Source: Streptomyces filamentosus (GTDB lineage: Bacteria > Actinomycetota > Actinomycetes > Streptomycetales > Streptomycetaceae). Taken from it: a DNA stretch of 64,000 nt. Each line of letters starts with the position of its first letter. Position 1 is the stretch's first letter. The translations under genes were made by a program, and so were the position numbers. Shown piece after piece: positions 38,326-46,924 of this stretch. The stretch spans positions 2,517,001 through 2,581,000 of the forward strand of contig NZ_BNBE01000001.1 of assembly GCF_014654895.1 (NCBI RefSeq), written 5' to 3'. The notes under the pieces were generated by a model. It ran no database searches, had not been told where the DNA came from, and saw nothing but the letters and a program-made list of their open reading frames with translations.

Positions 38326-38553
38326 TCAGCCCAGCGCGAGCCAGACGACCACCGCCACGACCACGATCGCGGCGACCACGCCGGCGATCACGCCGACGCG
38401 GGGGCCGCCGGAGGCCGCCGCGGCCTGCTGCGGCTGGTGCTGGGGGGTGCCCTCGTCGACGAAGGCGCGGAACATCTGGGTGCTGCCGGCGGGGTCGTAG
38501 CCCTCGGGGCCCTGGGCGCCCTGGCCGTACGGTGCTTGCGGGTTGTGTGCCAT
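38326..38553 (-). CDS. Small single-pass membrane protein
   Basis: 75 residues. The N-terminal 45 residues are Gln/Pro/Gly-rich (MAHNPQAPYGQGAQGPEGYDPAG), then GVIAGVVAAIVVVAVVVWLALG forms one membrane helix up to the end. The motif PAGSTQMFRAFVDEG is reminiscent of other tail-anchored small Streptomyces proteins, without known role. The ATG at 38553 is preferred to longer upstream frames, which run into the C-rich promoter region of the divergent marR. Confidence 0.72.
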   Translation of the reverse strand: MAHNPQAPYGQGAQGPEGYDPAGSTQMFRAFVDEGTPQHQPQQAAAASGGPRVGVIAGVVAAIVVVAVVVWLALG

Positions 38554-38701
38554 GGGCCAGGACCCTAGCGAACGCCGGGTGGGGGACCCAAGCCCCGGCC
38601 GCCGGCCTCCCCCGAGTCCCCTTCCCGCCCGCCCTCCAGCTCCGCTTTGCCGATTCTTTAGCGCCGTTTGAGCGCTGTTTGACCGATTTAATTTGCCTGG
38701 A

Positions 38702-38725
38702 GCAACCATCCATCTCTATGGTTGC
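38702..38725. promoter_or_regulatory. MarR-type operator
   Basis: GCAACCAT-N8-ATGGTTGC, an 8-bp perfect inverted repeat just upstream of the MarR-type gene. Further GCAAC/TTGC half sites lie on both sides. The only upstream ATG of the gene falls inside it. Confidence 0.75.
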
Positions 38726-38753
38726 CCTAAGCAACAAGTTGGAAGGGGTTCTC

Positions 38754-39197
38754 GTGGACGGGAACGGACGCTACGAGGACCTCGCCCGCGCCATCAGCGC
38801 GTTCGGCGCCGTGAAGCGCGGGATCTCCCGCGTCCTGCCCGGTGAGTGCCAGGGCGGGGCCGCCGCCGTGCTCGCCCTGCTCAAGCACCACGGGGACATG
38901 CGGATGAGCCGGCTGGCCGAGTTCATGGCCGTGGACATGTCGGTGTGCAGCCGCCACGTGGCACACACCGTGGACCACGGCTGGGTCGAGCGCCTGCCCG
39001 ACCCCGACGACGGCCGCTCCCGCATCCTGCGGCTGAGCCCCGCCGGGTTCACGATGCTCACCGAACTCGACCGGCGGGTGACCGACGCCTTCACCCGCCA
39101 CCTCGCGGAGTGGTCCGACGACGACGTCGCACTGCTCACCGCCCTGCTCGCCCGACTCCGCGACTCCTTCGGGGACTGCCGGGCCACCCACGCCTGA
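38754..39197 (+). CDS. MarR-family transcriptional regulator
   Basis: 147 residues from the GTG at 38754. The winged-helix contains MSRLAEFMAVDMSVCSRHVAHTVDHGWVERLPDPDDGRSRILRLSPAG, the standard MarR recognition helix and wing. I chose this start because GGAAGGGG lies 5 bases upstream; the in-frame ATG at 38718 lies within the operator. The next gene, an MFS exporter, begins 44 bases downstream on the same strand, so it is the likely target. Confidence 0.9.
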   Translation: MDGNGRYEDLARAISAFGAVKRGISRVLPGECQGGAAAVLALLKHHGDMRMSRLAEFMAVDMSVCSRHVAHTVDHGWVERLPDPDDGRSRILRLSPAGFTMLTELDRRVTDAFTRHLAEWSDDDVALLTALLARLRDSFGDCRATHA

Positions 39198-39241
39198 CCA
39201 CGCCGACCGAGCGCGCACGCGCTCGAAAACAGAGGAACTTC

Positions 39242-40834
39242 ATGGCTACGACCACACCCGACACCGGGGTGCGGGGCGCCCCGGCCGGACAGGGAGACGC
39301 CGCCGCTCCCATGACGCACCGACAGATCATGGAGGCGCTCTCCGGGCTGCTGCTCGGCATGTTCGTCGCCATCCTGTCCTCGACGATCGTCTCCAACGCC
39401 CTCCCCCAGATCATCACCGACCTGGAGGGCGGCCAGTCCGCCTACACCTGGGTGGTCACCGCGACCCTGCTGTCGATGACCGCCACCACCCCGCTCTGGG
39501 GCAAGCTGGCGGACCTCTTCTCCAAGAAGCTGCTCATCCAGATAGCCCTGACCATCTACGTCGCGGGCTCGATCGTCGCCGGGCTCTCCCAGTCCACCGG
39601 CATGCTCATCGCCTGCCGCGTGGTCCAGGGCATCGGCGTCGGCGGTCTCACCGCCCTCTCCCAGATCATCCTCGCCGCGATGATCTCCCCCCGCGAGCGC
39701 GGCCGTTACAGCGGCTACCTCGGCGCGGTCTTCGCCGTCGCCACCGTCGGCGGTCCGCTGCTCGGCGGCGTCATCACCGACACCGAGTGGCTCGGCTGGC
39801 GCTGGTGCTTCTACGTCGGCGTGCCGTTCGCGATCATCGCCCTGATCGTCCTCCAGAAGACCCTCAAGCTCCCCGTCGTGAAGCGGCAGGTCAAGGTCGA
39901 CTGGGCCGGCGCCTTCTTCATCAGCGCCGCCGTCTCCCTGCTCCTCGTCTGGGTCACCTTCGCCGGCGACAAGTACGACTGGATGTCCTGGCAGACGGCC
40001 GCCATGGTCGGCGGATCGGTTCTGCTCGGCGCGGTCTTCGTGCTCGTCGAGTCCAGGGCGTCCGAGCCGATCATCCCGCTGCGGCTCTTCCGCAACCGGA
40101 CGATCACGCTGGCCTCGCTGGCCTCGCTCTTCGTCGGCGTCGCGATGTTCGCCGGCACGGTCTTCTTCAGCCAGTACTTCCAGCTGGCCCGCAACGAGTC
40201 GCCGACCATGTCCGGCGTCCTCACCATCCCGATGATCGCCGGCCTCTTCGTCTCCTCGACGGCCTCCGGCCAGATCATCACCAAGACCGGCCGCTGGAAG
40301 GCGTGGCTGGTCAGCGGCGGCGCGCTCGCGGCGGCGGGCCTCGGCCTCCTCGGCACCCTGCGGTACGACACCCCGTACTGGCACACCGCCCTCTTCATGG
40401 CCGTCCTGGGCCTCGGCCTCGGCATGATGATGCAGAACCTGGTGCTCTGCACGCAGAACCAGGTGGAGCCCGCCGACCTCGGCGCCGCCTCCTCCGTCGT
40501 CACCTTCTTCCGCTCCCTCGGCGGCGCGATCGGCGTCTCGGCGCTCGGCGCGGTCATGGCCCACCGGGTCACCGACTACGTCAAGGAGGGCATCACCGCG
40601 CTCGGCCCGGAGGCCGCGAAGGCGATGCAGCAGAGCGGCGCGGGCAGCGGCCTCCCCGACATGGACGCGCTGCCCGGCCCGATCCGCACGGTCTTCGAGA
40701 GCGCCTACGGGCACGGCGTCGGCGACGTCTTCCTCTACGCGGCGCCCTTCGCCTTCATCGCCTTCCTGGTGACGCTGTTCATCAAGGAGGTCGCGCTGAA
40801 GAGCAGCACCGTCACGGCGGAGGCCGCCGAGTAG
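39242..40834 (+). CDS. MFS multidrug exporter, DHA2 (14-helix) family
   Basis: 530 residues with many membrane helices. The DHA2 motifs are LLGMFVAILSSTIVSNALPQI (motif D), GKLADLFSKKLL (motif A) and RVVQGIGVGGL (motif B). It uses the proton gradient to export drugs; the substrate is not known. AGAGGAAC is the ribosome site. Co-transcription with the upstream marR gene is likely. Confidence 0.9.
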   Translation: MATTTPDTGVRGAPAGQGDAAAPMTHRQIMEALSGLLLGMFVAILSSTIVSNALPQIITDLEGGQSAYTWVVTATLLSMTATTPLWGKLADLFSKKLLIQIALTIYVAGSIVAGLSQSTGMLIACRVVQGIGVGGLTALSQIILAAMISPRERGRYSGYLGAVFAVATVGGPLLGGVITDTEWLGWRWCFYVGVPFAIIALIVLQKTLKLPVVKRQVKVDWAGAFFISAAVSLLLVWVTFAGDKYDWMSWQTAAMVGGSVLLGAVFVLVESRASEPIIPLRLFRNRTITLASLASLFVGVAMFAGTVFFSQYFQLARNESPTMSGVLTIPMIAGLFVSSTASGQIITKTGRWKAWLVSGGALAAAGLGLLGTLRYDTPYWHTALFMAVLGLGLGMMMQNLVLCTQNQVEPADLGAASSVVTFFRSLGGAIGVSALGAVMAHRVTDYVKEGITALGPEAAKAMQQSGAGSGLPDMDALPGPIRTVFESAYGHGVGDVFLYAAPFAFIAFLVTLFIKEVALKSSTVTAEAAE

Positions 40835-40931
40835 GGCGGTGCGGAAAAAGCTCCCGGCCGCGCTTCGAGCGGAGGCGCGGCCGGGTGGAGACGGAGCGGC
40901 GGGCAGGGGACGGCCCGCCGCTCCGGCGTGT

Positions 40932-41774
40932 TCAGGGGCTTTCCGGGGCCTTCGGAGGCATTTCAGGGCTTTCGGAGGCTTCCCGGAGCCTTCCGGGCCC
41001 TTCCGCTCCGGCCGCCTCCCGGGCGACCATCGTCTCGATGCCGGCGATCAGGATGTCCAGGGCGTAGGAGAAGTCCCGCTCCCAGATGGCGGAGACGCTG
41101 CCGTGCGAGGCCCGCTCGTCGAGGATGTCCGTCATCGGCTCCAGCGCCTCGCGGAACTGCGGGTCGTCGCGGAAGGCCGCGACCGAGTCGTGGTAGAAGT
41201 CGTCCTGCGACATCCCCGCGTCGGCCGCCCGCCGCTCGAACTGCGCCTCGATCGTCCCGTAGCCGTACACGAACTGGAAGACCGCCGACATCGCCCCCGG
41301 CTGGCCGCCCAGCGGCAGTCCGGTCTCCCGGATCGCCTCCTGGATGCGGGAGCCCACGGCGATCGCGTACGGCCCGATGTTCAGGTACTGGCCTGCGCAC
41401 GGCGACATCCACGGGTGGCGGACCAGCATCCTGCGGTAGTCCAGGGCGAGCGTCCGGATCCGCTCCCGCCAGTCCGCCCCGGCGGCGACCGCGTCCAGGT
41501 CGATCTCCCGGTACGCGGTGTCGATCGCGTACTCGATGATGTCGTCCTTGGTGTCCACGTACCAGTACAGGGACATCGCGGTGACGCCGAGCTCGGCCGC
41601 CAGCCGGCGCATCGACAGCTTGGCGAGCCCGTCCCGGTCGAGCATCCGGACCGAGGCGGCGACGATCCGGTCCCGGTCGAGACCGGCCGGGCCGCCCCCG
41701 CCGCGGGCGGCCCGCTCCTCCAGCCAGACGCTGGACCCGGTGGGGTTCTTCGCCCGGTCCGCGGCCTTGACCAT
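40932..41774 (-). CDS. TetR-family regulator, TetR_C type
   Basis: 280 residues. The DNA-binding domain is DRDRIVAASVRMLDRDGLAKLSMRRLAAELGVTAMSLYWYVDTKDDI, which is the class with TetR-like ligand domains (ALDYRRMLVRHPWM). The ATG at 41774 is chosen because GGAGGAAG lies 5 bases upstream. The C-terminal 30 residues are a variable tail. It lies 34 bases downstream of an MFS gene on the same strand and probably represses that operon through the palindrome at 43316. Confidence 0.9.
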   Translation of the reverse strand: MVKAADRAKNPTGSSVWLEERAARGGGGPAGLDRDRIVAASVRMLDRDGLAKLSMRRLAAELGVTAMSLYWYVDTKDDIIEYAIDTAYREIDLDAVAAGADWRERIRTLALDYRRMLVRHPWMSPCAGQYLNIGPYAIAVGSRIQEAIRETGLPLGGQPGAMSAVFQFVYGYGTIEAQFERRAADAGMSQDDFYHDSVAAFRDDPQFREALEPMTDILDERASHGSVSAIWERDFSYALDILIAGIETMVAREAAGAEGPGRLREASESPEMPPKAPESP

Positions 41775-41808
41775 GCGCTTCCTCCGTCTGTCGACGCTGC
41801 CGACCATG

Positions 41809-43308
41809 CTAGGCAGCCACGGCGGTCTCCTGCGCCGCGGGCTGCTCCGCCCGTTCCGCCCGCTTCAGGAGGAAGGCGGCGAGCAGGCCGCCGACGAGGA
41901 CGGCGACCGCGCCGACGAGCTGGCTGGCCTGGAGGCCGGAGGCGAAGGCGTCCGAGATGCGGGCCCGCTCGGCGTCGTCGCCGGCCGCCGCGAGGGCCGC
42001 CGGGAGCGAGGCCGCGGTGACGGTGACGAGGGCGGCGAAGCGGGCGTTGAGGACCGCGCCGAGGACGGCGACGCCGAGGCCGTTGCCGAACTCGGCGAGG
42101 GTGCCGTTGACGCCCGCGCCCACGCCCGCCTTCTCCGGCGGGATCGCGCTCATGATCGCGTTGGCCATGGCCGGGTTGGACACGGCCAGGCCGGTGCCCA
42201 TGAGGACCAGGCCGAGCAGCATGCCCCAGTAGGTGCCCTCCGTGCCGCCGCCGATCAGGGCGATCGAGGCGAGGCCGGCCGCGACCAGCGTCATGCCGAC
42301 CGTGACGGTCAGCGGGGTGCCGAGCTTCATCACGATCCGCGGGCCGATGCCGCTGAGGTTGAGGACGACCACGGTCAGCGCGAGCGGCGCCATCCGCAGT
42401 CCCGCCTCCAGCGGCTCGTACCCGAGCACGAACTGGAGGTGCTGGGTGAGCAGGAACATCGAGCCGCCCATCCCGAACATCACCAGGATCGCGCCGGCGA
42501 CCGCGCCCACGAACTTCTGGTTGCGGAAGAAGTGCATGTCGAGCATCGGGTACGGGGTCCGCAGCTCCCACAGCGCGAACGCGGCGAGCACCACGACCCC
42601 GATCGCGGCCGGGACCAGCACCTCGGAGGAGGTCCAGCCGTGCTCCGGGCCGGTGATGATCGCGTACACGGCGGCGGTCATGCCGATGGTGGAGAGCAGC
42701 GCGCCGAGGAGGTCGGGGCGGTCGCCCTGCGGGTTCTTCGACTCGGGGACCAGCTTGAGGACGGCGACCAGGCCGATCACGGCCACCGGGATGTTGATGA
42801 GGAAGATCATCCCCCACCAGAAGTGGTCGAGGATCGCGCCGCCGATCAGCGGCCCCGCGGCGAAGCCGAGCGAGCTGACGGTGGCCCAGAGCGCGATGGC
42901 CTTCACCCGCTCGGAGTCGTCGAAGATCTGCATGACGACGGCGAGGGTGGTGGTCATCAGGAGCGCGCCGCCGACGCCCATGCCCGCGCGGGCCGCGATG
43001 AGCTGCCCGGTGGAGCCGGCCAGGCCCGCGGCGAGCGAGCCGAGGCCGAAGAGCGCGAGGCCGAGGGCGAGCAGCTTCTTGCGGCCGTAGCGGTCGGCCG
43101 CGTTGCCCGCGGAGAGGAGCAGGCCGGACTGCACGAGCGAGTAGGCGTTGATCATCCACTGGATGTCACTGGTGGAGGCGTGCAGCTCCGTGGTGAGCGA
43201 GGGGATGGCGACGCTGAGGACGGTGTTGTCGAGGAGCACGGTGAGCTGGGCCAGGCAGATGACGCCGAGGATCAGCCAGCGCTGGGGATGGCCGCCGGTG
43301 GCCGTCAT
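41809..43308 (-). CDS. MFS drug exporter, DHA2 family (EmrB/QacA-like)
   Basis: 499 residues with 14 likely membrane helices. Motif D is QLTVLLDNTVLSVAIPSL, motif A GNAADRYGRKKLL, motif B ARAGMGVGGALLM and motif C GFAAGPLIGGAIL. Substrate unknown. The start ATG follows AGAGGAGTTTTC, and part of the ribosome site is inside the palindromic operator, so repressor binding may also affect initiation. It is the first gene of the MFS-tetR pair. Confidence 0.92.
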   Translation of the reverse strand: MTATGGHPQRWLILGVICLAQLTVLLDNTVLSVAIPSLTTELHASTSDIQWMINAYSLVQSGLLLSAGNAADRYGRKKLLALGLALFGLGSLAAGLAGSTGQLIAARAGMGVGGALLMTTTLAVVMQIFDDSERVKAIALWATVSSLGFAAGPLIGGAILDHFWWGMIFLINIPVAVIGLVAVLKLVPESKNPQGDRPDLLGALLSTIGMTAAVYAIITGPEHGWTSSEVLVPAAIGVVVLAAFALWELRTPYPMLDMHFFRNQKFVGAVAGAILVMFGMGGSMFLLTQHLQFVLGYEPLEAGLRMAPLALTVVVLNLSGIGPRIVMKLGTPLTVTVGMTLVAAGLASIALIGGGTEGTYWGMLLGLVLMGTGLAVSNPAMANAIMSAIPPEKAGVGAGVNGTLAEFGNGLGVAVLGAVLNARFAALVTVTAASLPAALAAAGDDAERARISDAFASGLQASQLVGAVAVLVGGLLAAFLLKRAERAEQPAAQETAVAA

Positions 43309-43315
43309 GAAAACT

Positions 43316-43357
43316 CCTCTACGGTGTACGGGATTCAGGGCTCGTACACCGTAGAGG
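43316..43357. promoter_or_regulatory. TetR-type operator of the MFS-tetR pair
   Basis: 15-bp perfect arms, CCTCTACGGTGTACG and its complement, with a 12-base spacer. A third near-copy (TACAGCGTACGAGA, minus strand) lies just upstream at about 43360-43375. The inner copy overlaps the ribosome site of the MFS gene. Confidence 0.82.
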
Positions 43358-43395
43358 AAGTCTCGTACGCTGTATATCGCTTTTGGGTTCCTGCC

Positions 43396-45618
43396 CTACT
43401 TCTCGCTGGTCAGGTCGTAGAAAGTGGTGCCCCCGACGGTGGTGGAGGTGAAGTTCTCCTGCACCCAGGCGGTGATCTCGGAGCCGCCGCCCATGCCTCC
43501 GCCGCCCATGCCTCCGCCGCCCATGCCTCCGCCCCCGATGAAGTAGTGGACCTTCCCTTCGGCGACGTACCGCTGGAACCGGTCGAGGGTCGGGGACGGG
43601 TCGCTGCCGTTGAAGCCGCCGATCGCCATCACCGGCTTCTCGGTCGCGAGCTGGTAGCCGGCCGCGTTCTGCGCACCGATCGTGGCGGCGGCCCAGGTGT
43701 ACGCGTCGGCGTCCTGGAGCAGCTTGGTCCTGGCCTCCGCGCCGACCGCAGTGCCGTTGAGGAGACCGCCCATGCCACCGCCCATGCCGCCGCGCTCACC
43801 GGGACCGGGCATCTGCCCACCGGTCGGGGGCTGCCCTTGGACCTGGCCCTGCCCGCCGCCCTGCCCGCCGGCCGGGAAACCGTTCGGGAAGCCGTTCGGG
43901 GGCTGCATGCCGTTGGGCGGCTGCACACCTCCGGCTCCGCCACCGCCGTCCGTACGCTGCCCCCCGCCGTCCGTGCCCCGGCCGCCGTCCGTGCTCCGGC
44001 CGCCGTCCGGGAACTCGCCCCCCGGGAAGCCGCCGCCCGGGAAGCCGCCGCCGCCCGGTCCCCGTCCGCCGAAGCGGGCGCCCGCCGGGCCCGCCGTCAC
44101 GATGGAGCCCTGGTGACCGGTGGAGAGCGTCTCCAGGGTGTACGCGAAGGGTCCCGCGAGTCCCGCCGCGAGGCCGAGGCCCGCCGCGGCGAGGCCCAGG
44201 CGCCGGTCGGCCCGGCCCGCGGCGAGCAGCGCGAGCGCGGCCACCGCGCCCGCGCCGAGCACGGCCCAGCGCAGCCACGGCAGGTGGTCGGGCGTGCGGC
44301 CGAGCAGCGTCCAGCCCCACCAGGCCGTCACGCCCGCCGCGACCGCGAGCGCCGCCGAGGCCGCGAAGCGGGTCCGCTCCTCCCACAGCACCGCCGCGCC
44401 CATGCCGATCAGGGCGGCGAGGTACGGCGCCAGGGCCACCGTGTAGTACTCGTGGAAGATGCCGGCCATGAAGCTGAAGACGCCCAGCGTCATCAGCAGC
44501 GACCCGCCCCACACGAGGAACGCGGCCCGGGCCGTGTCCGTGCGCGGTGCCCGCCGGGTGACGACGAGCCCGGCGAGGAGCAGCAGCAGCGCGGCCGGCA
44601 GCAGCCAGGAGATCTGGCCGCCGATGGAGTCGTTGAACATGCGCAGCAGCCCGGTCTCGCCCCAGCGGCCGCCCTGTCCGCCGCCGGGCCCGCCCCCGCC
44701 GCCGACGCTGCCGACCTCGTCGCCGTTGATCCGGCCGAGGCCGTTGTAGCCGAAGGTCAGCTCCAGGAAGCTGTTGTCCTGCGAGCCGCCGACGTACGGG
44801 CGCGAGGCCGCCGGCCAGAGCTCGACGAGCGCCACCCACCAGCCGCCGGAGACGAGCAGCGCGAGCCCGGCGAGGCCCAGCTGGCCGCACCGCTTCAGCG
44901 GCCGGGCCGGGGAGCACACCGCGTACACGAGCGCGAGCGGCGGCAGGATCAGGAAGGCCTGGAGGGTCTTCGTCAGGAACGCGAAGCCGAACGCGACGCC
45001 CGCCGCGACCAGCCACTTCGTGCTCCCCTCGACCCGCTCCAGGGCCCGCAGCACCGCGTACGCGGCGACGGTCATGAGCAGGGCGAGCAGCGCGTCCGGG
45101 TTGTTGAAGCGGAACATCAGCGCGGCGACCGGGGTCAGCGTGAGCACGACGCCCGCGAGCAGGCCGGCACCCGCGCCGAAGCGGCGGCGGACGGCCGCGT
45201 ACAGCACGGCGACCGTGGCCGTGCCCATCAGCACCTCGGGCAGCAGGATCTGCCAGGAGCCGAGGCCGAAGAGGCGGACGGAGAGCGCCATCGGCCAGAG
45301 CGCGGCCGGAGGCTTGTCGACGGTGATGGCGTTGGCCGCGTCGAGCGAGCCGAAGAAGAACGCCTTCCAGCTCTCGGAGCCGGCCTGGACGGCCGCCGAG
45401 TAGAAGGAGTTGGCGTAGCCGGAGGCGCTCAGGTTCCACAGGTAGAGCCCGGTGGTGACGGCGAGCAGGCCGAGGAACGCCGGGCGCACCCAGGGGGCGT
45501 CCTCGGGCCTGCCGCGCCACGCGCGGGCGAGGCGGCCGGGGGGCCGGGGCCCGGTGTGCGCGCCCTGGTGCGCGCCCTGGTGCGCGCCCGGTTCGGCGGA
45601 CGGGGTCGGTGCGGTCAT
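43396..45618 (-). CDS. Glycosyltransferase family 39 membrane protein
   Basis: 740 residues of the ArnT/PMT-like family. The N-terminal half carries the acidic loop motif of GT39 (NSFYSAAVQAGSESWKAFFFGSLDAANAITVDKPPAALW) and about eleven membrane helices. Residues after about 500 are Gly/Pro-rich and end in a GGGGMGGGG repeat and a small domain (ITAWVQENFTSTTVGGTTFYDL). It should use a polyprenyl-phosphate sugar to glycosylate an extracytoplasmic acceptor. It overlaps the GT2-GtrA gene by 4 bases. The acceptor is unknown. Confidence 0.88.
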   Translation of the reverse strand: MTAPTPSAEPGAHQGAHQGAHTGPRPPGRLARAWRGRPEDAPWVRPAFLGLLAVTTGLYLWNLSASGYANSFYSAAVQAGSESWKAFFFGSLDAANAITVDKPPAALWPMALSVRLFGLGSWQILLPEVLMGTATVAVLYAAVRRRFGAGAGLLAGVVLTLTPVAALMFRFNNPDALLALLMTVAAYAVLRALERVEGSTKWLVAAGVAFGFAFLTKTLQAFLILPPLALVYAVCSPARPLKRCGQLGLAGLALLVSGGWWVALVELWPAASRPYVGGSQDNSFLELTFGYNGLGRINGDEVGSVGGGGGPGGGQGGRWGETGLLRMFNDSIGGQISWLLPAALLLLLAGLVVTRRAPRTDTARAAFLVWGGSLLMTLGVFSFMAGIFHEYYTVALAPYLAALIGMGAAVLWEERTRFAASAALAVAAGVTAWWGWTLLGRTPDHLPWLRWAVLGAGAVAALALLAAGRADRRLGLAAAGLGLAAGLAGPFAYTLETLSTGHQGSIVTAGPAGARFGGRGPGGGGFPGGGFPGGEFPDGGRSTDGGRGTDGGGQRTDGGGGAGGVQPPNGMQPPNGFPNGFPAGGQGGGQGQVQGQPPTGGQMPGPGERGGMGGGMGGLLNGTAVGAEARTKLLQDADAYTWAAATIGAQNAAGYQLATEKPVMAIGGFNGSDPSPTLDRFQRYVAEGKVHYFIGGGGMGGGGMGGGGMGGGSEITAWVQENFTSTTVGGTTFYDLTSEK

Positions 45619-46898
45619 CGGGGGTCCCCCGTGGGGTGTCGGCGGTCCGGGAAGACCCAGAGCCGGAAGAGCAGGAAGCGCAGCACCGTCGCGGCGAGGT
45701 TGGCGACGACGAGCACGGCGAGTTCGGTGGAGTGCGCCGGGTCGCCGCTCGCCGCGCCGAGCGCGGCGAGCGAACCGCTGGTCAGGGTGAGGCCGATGGC
45801 GAAGACCACGAGCCCCTGCGCCTGGTGGCGGACGGCCCGGTCGCGCCCCCGGACGCCGAAGGTGAGCCGGCGGTTGGCGGCCGTGTTGGCGACGGCGGAG
45901 ACGAGGAGGGCGGCGGCGTTGGCGATCTGGGCGCCGGCGCCGAGCCGGAAGAGGGAGTAGAGCGCGAGGTAGAAGAGCGTGGACAGCACGCCGACCACGC
46001 AGAAGCCGACGAGCTGGCGGGCGAGCCCGCCGGGCACCCCGGAGAGGTCGCGGTCGCGCGGGTCGTCGCCGAAGGGCCGGGCGAGCCGGTCCAGCGGCAG
46101 CGAGCCGGTCGCGAGCGCCCGCCCGACCCGCCACACGCCCTTCAGGTCGTCGGTGGCGGTCCGCACGATGTGCACGGTCGAGTCGGGGTCGTCGACCCAG
46201 TCCACCGGCACCTCGTGGATCCGCAGCCCGGCCCGCTCGGCGAGGACCAGCATCTCGGTGTCGAAGAACCAGCCGGTGTCCTCGACCATCGGGAGCAGCC
46301 GCTCGGCGACGTCGCGCCGGATCGCCTTGAAGCCGCACTGGGCGTCGGAGAAGCGGGCGGCGAGCGACCCGCGCAGGATCAGGTTGTAGGCGCGGGAGAC
46401 GAACTCCCGCTTGGGCCCGCGCACGACCCGCGAGGAGCGGGCGAGCCGGGAGCCGATGGCCAGGTCGGAGTGGCCGGAGATCAGCGGGGCGACCAGCGGG
46501 AGCAGCGCGTTGAGGTCGGTGGACAGGTCCACGTCCATGTAGGCGAGGACGGGCGCGTCGGAGGCCGACCACACGGTCCGCAGCGCCCGGCCGCGGCCCT
46601 TCTGCTCCAGCCGCACGGACCGCACCTCGGGCACCTCGGCGGCGAGGGCCGCGGCGATGCCGGGGGTGGCGTCGGTGGAGGCGTTGTCGGCGACGGTGAC
46701 GCGGAAGCCGTACGGGAAGGTGCGCTTCAGGTGCGCGTGGAGCCGGCGGACGCACGGCTCCAGGTCCTTCTCCTCGTTGTAGACGGGGATCACCACGTCC
46801 AGGACCGGCCGGCCCGTTGCGCTCACCGGCAGGTGCTCCCGGGCGGGGAGGGTGCCGGGGGCCTGCGTCGCGGGCCCCGCGAGGGTGTGGGTTCGCAT
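45615..46898 (-). CDS. GT2 glycosyltransferase fused to a GtrA-like domain
   Basis: 427 residues. Residues 30-260 are a DPM1-like GT2 domain (VLDVVIPVYNEEKDLEPCVRRL, DXD in YMDVDLSTD, SDAQCGFKAIRRDVAERLLP), which loads a sugar on polyprenyl phosphate. From about residue 290 four helices make a GtrA-like domain (ARQLVGFCVVGVLSTLFYLALY, ANRRLTF), thought to flip the product. The start ATG at 46898 lies in the loop of a 21-bp hairpin. It ends in a 4-base overlap with the GT39 gene. Confidence 0.9.
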   Translation of the reverse strand: MRTHTLAGPATQAPGTLPAREHLPVSATGRPVLDVVIPVYNEEKDLEPCVRRLHAHLKRTFPYGFRVTVADNASTDATPGIAAALAAEVPEVRSVRLEQKGRGRALRTVWSASDAPVLAYMDVDLSTDLNALLPLVAPLISGHSDLAIGSRLARSSRVVRGPKREFVSRAYNLILRGSLAARFSDAQCGFKAIRRDVAERLLPMVEDTGWFFDTEMLVLAERAGLRIHEVPVDWVDDPDSTVHIVRTATDDLKGVWRVGRALATGSLPLDRLARPFGDDPRDRDLSGVPGGLARQLVGFCVVGVLSTLFYLALYSLFRLGAGAQIANAAALLVSAVANTAANRRLTFGVRGRDRAVRHQAQGLVVFAIGLTLTSGSLAALGAASGDPAHSTELAVLVVANLAATVLRFLLFRLWVFPDRRHPTGDPR

Positions 46899-46922
46899 GT
46901 CCACGACCCTCGCGGGGCCCGC
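46870..46922 (-). promoter_or_regulatory. Hairpin enclosing the GT2 start codon
   Basis: A 17-bp perfect stem (46870-46886 with 46906-46922), extended by GTGG/CCAC past one bulge, leaves a 10-base loop at 46891-46900. The GT2-gene ATG lies in this loop. The stem begins two bases after the kinase stop codon. It can act as a terminator, an attenuator or an initiation control; see the findings. Confidence 0.8.
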
Positions 46923-46924
46923 TG

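Noticed and set aside
41518..45960. A 1480-codon open frame on the plus strand
   Set aside because: It lies opposite the TetR, MFS and GT39 genes. Its residue use (Ala, Arg, Gly, Asp, Glu-rich) is the usual antisense shadow in GC-rich DNA and no motif is visible.
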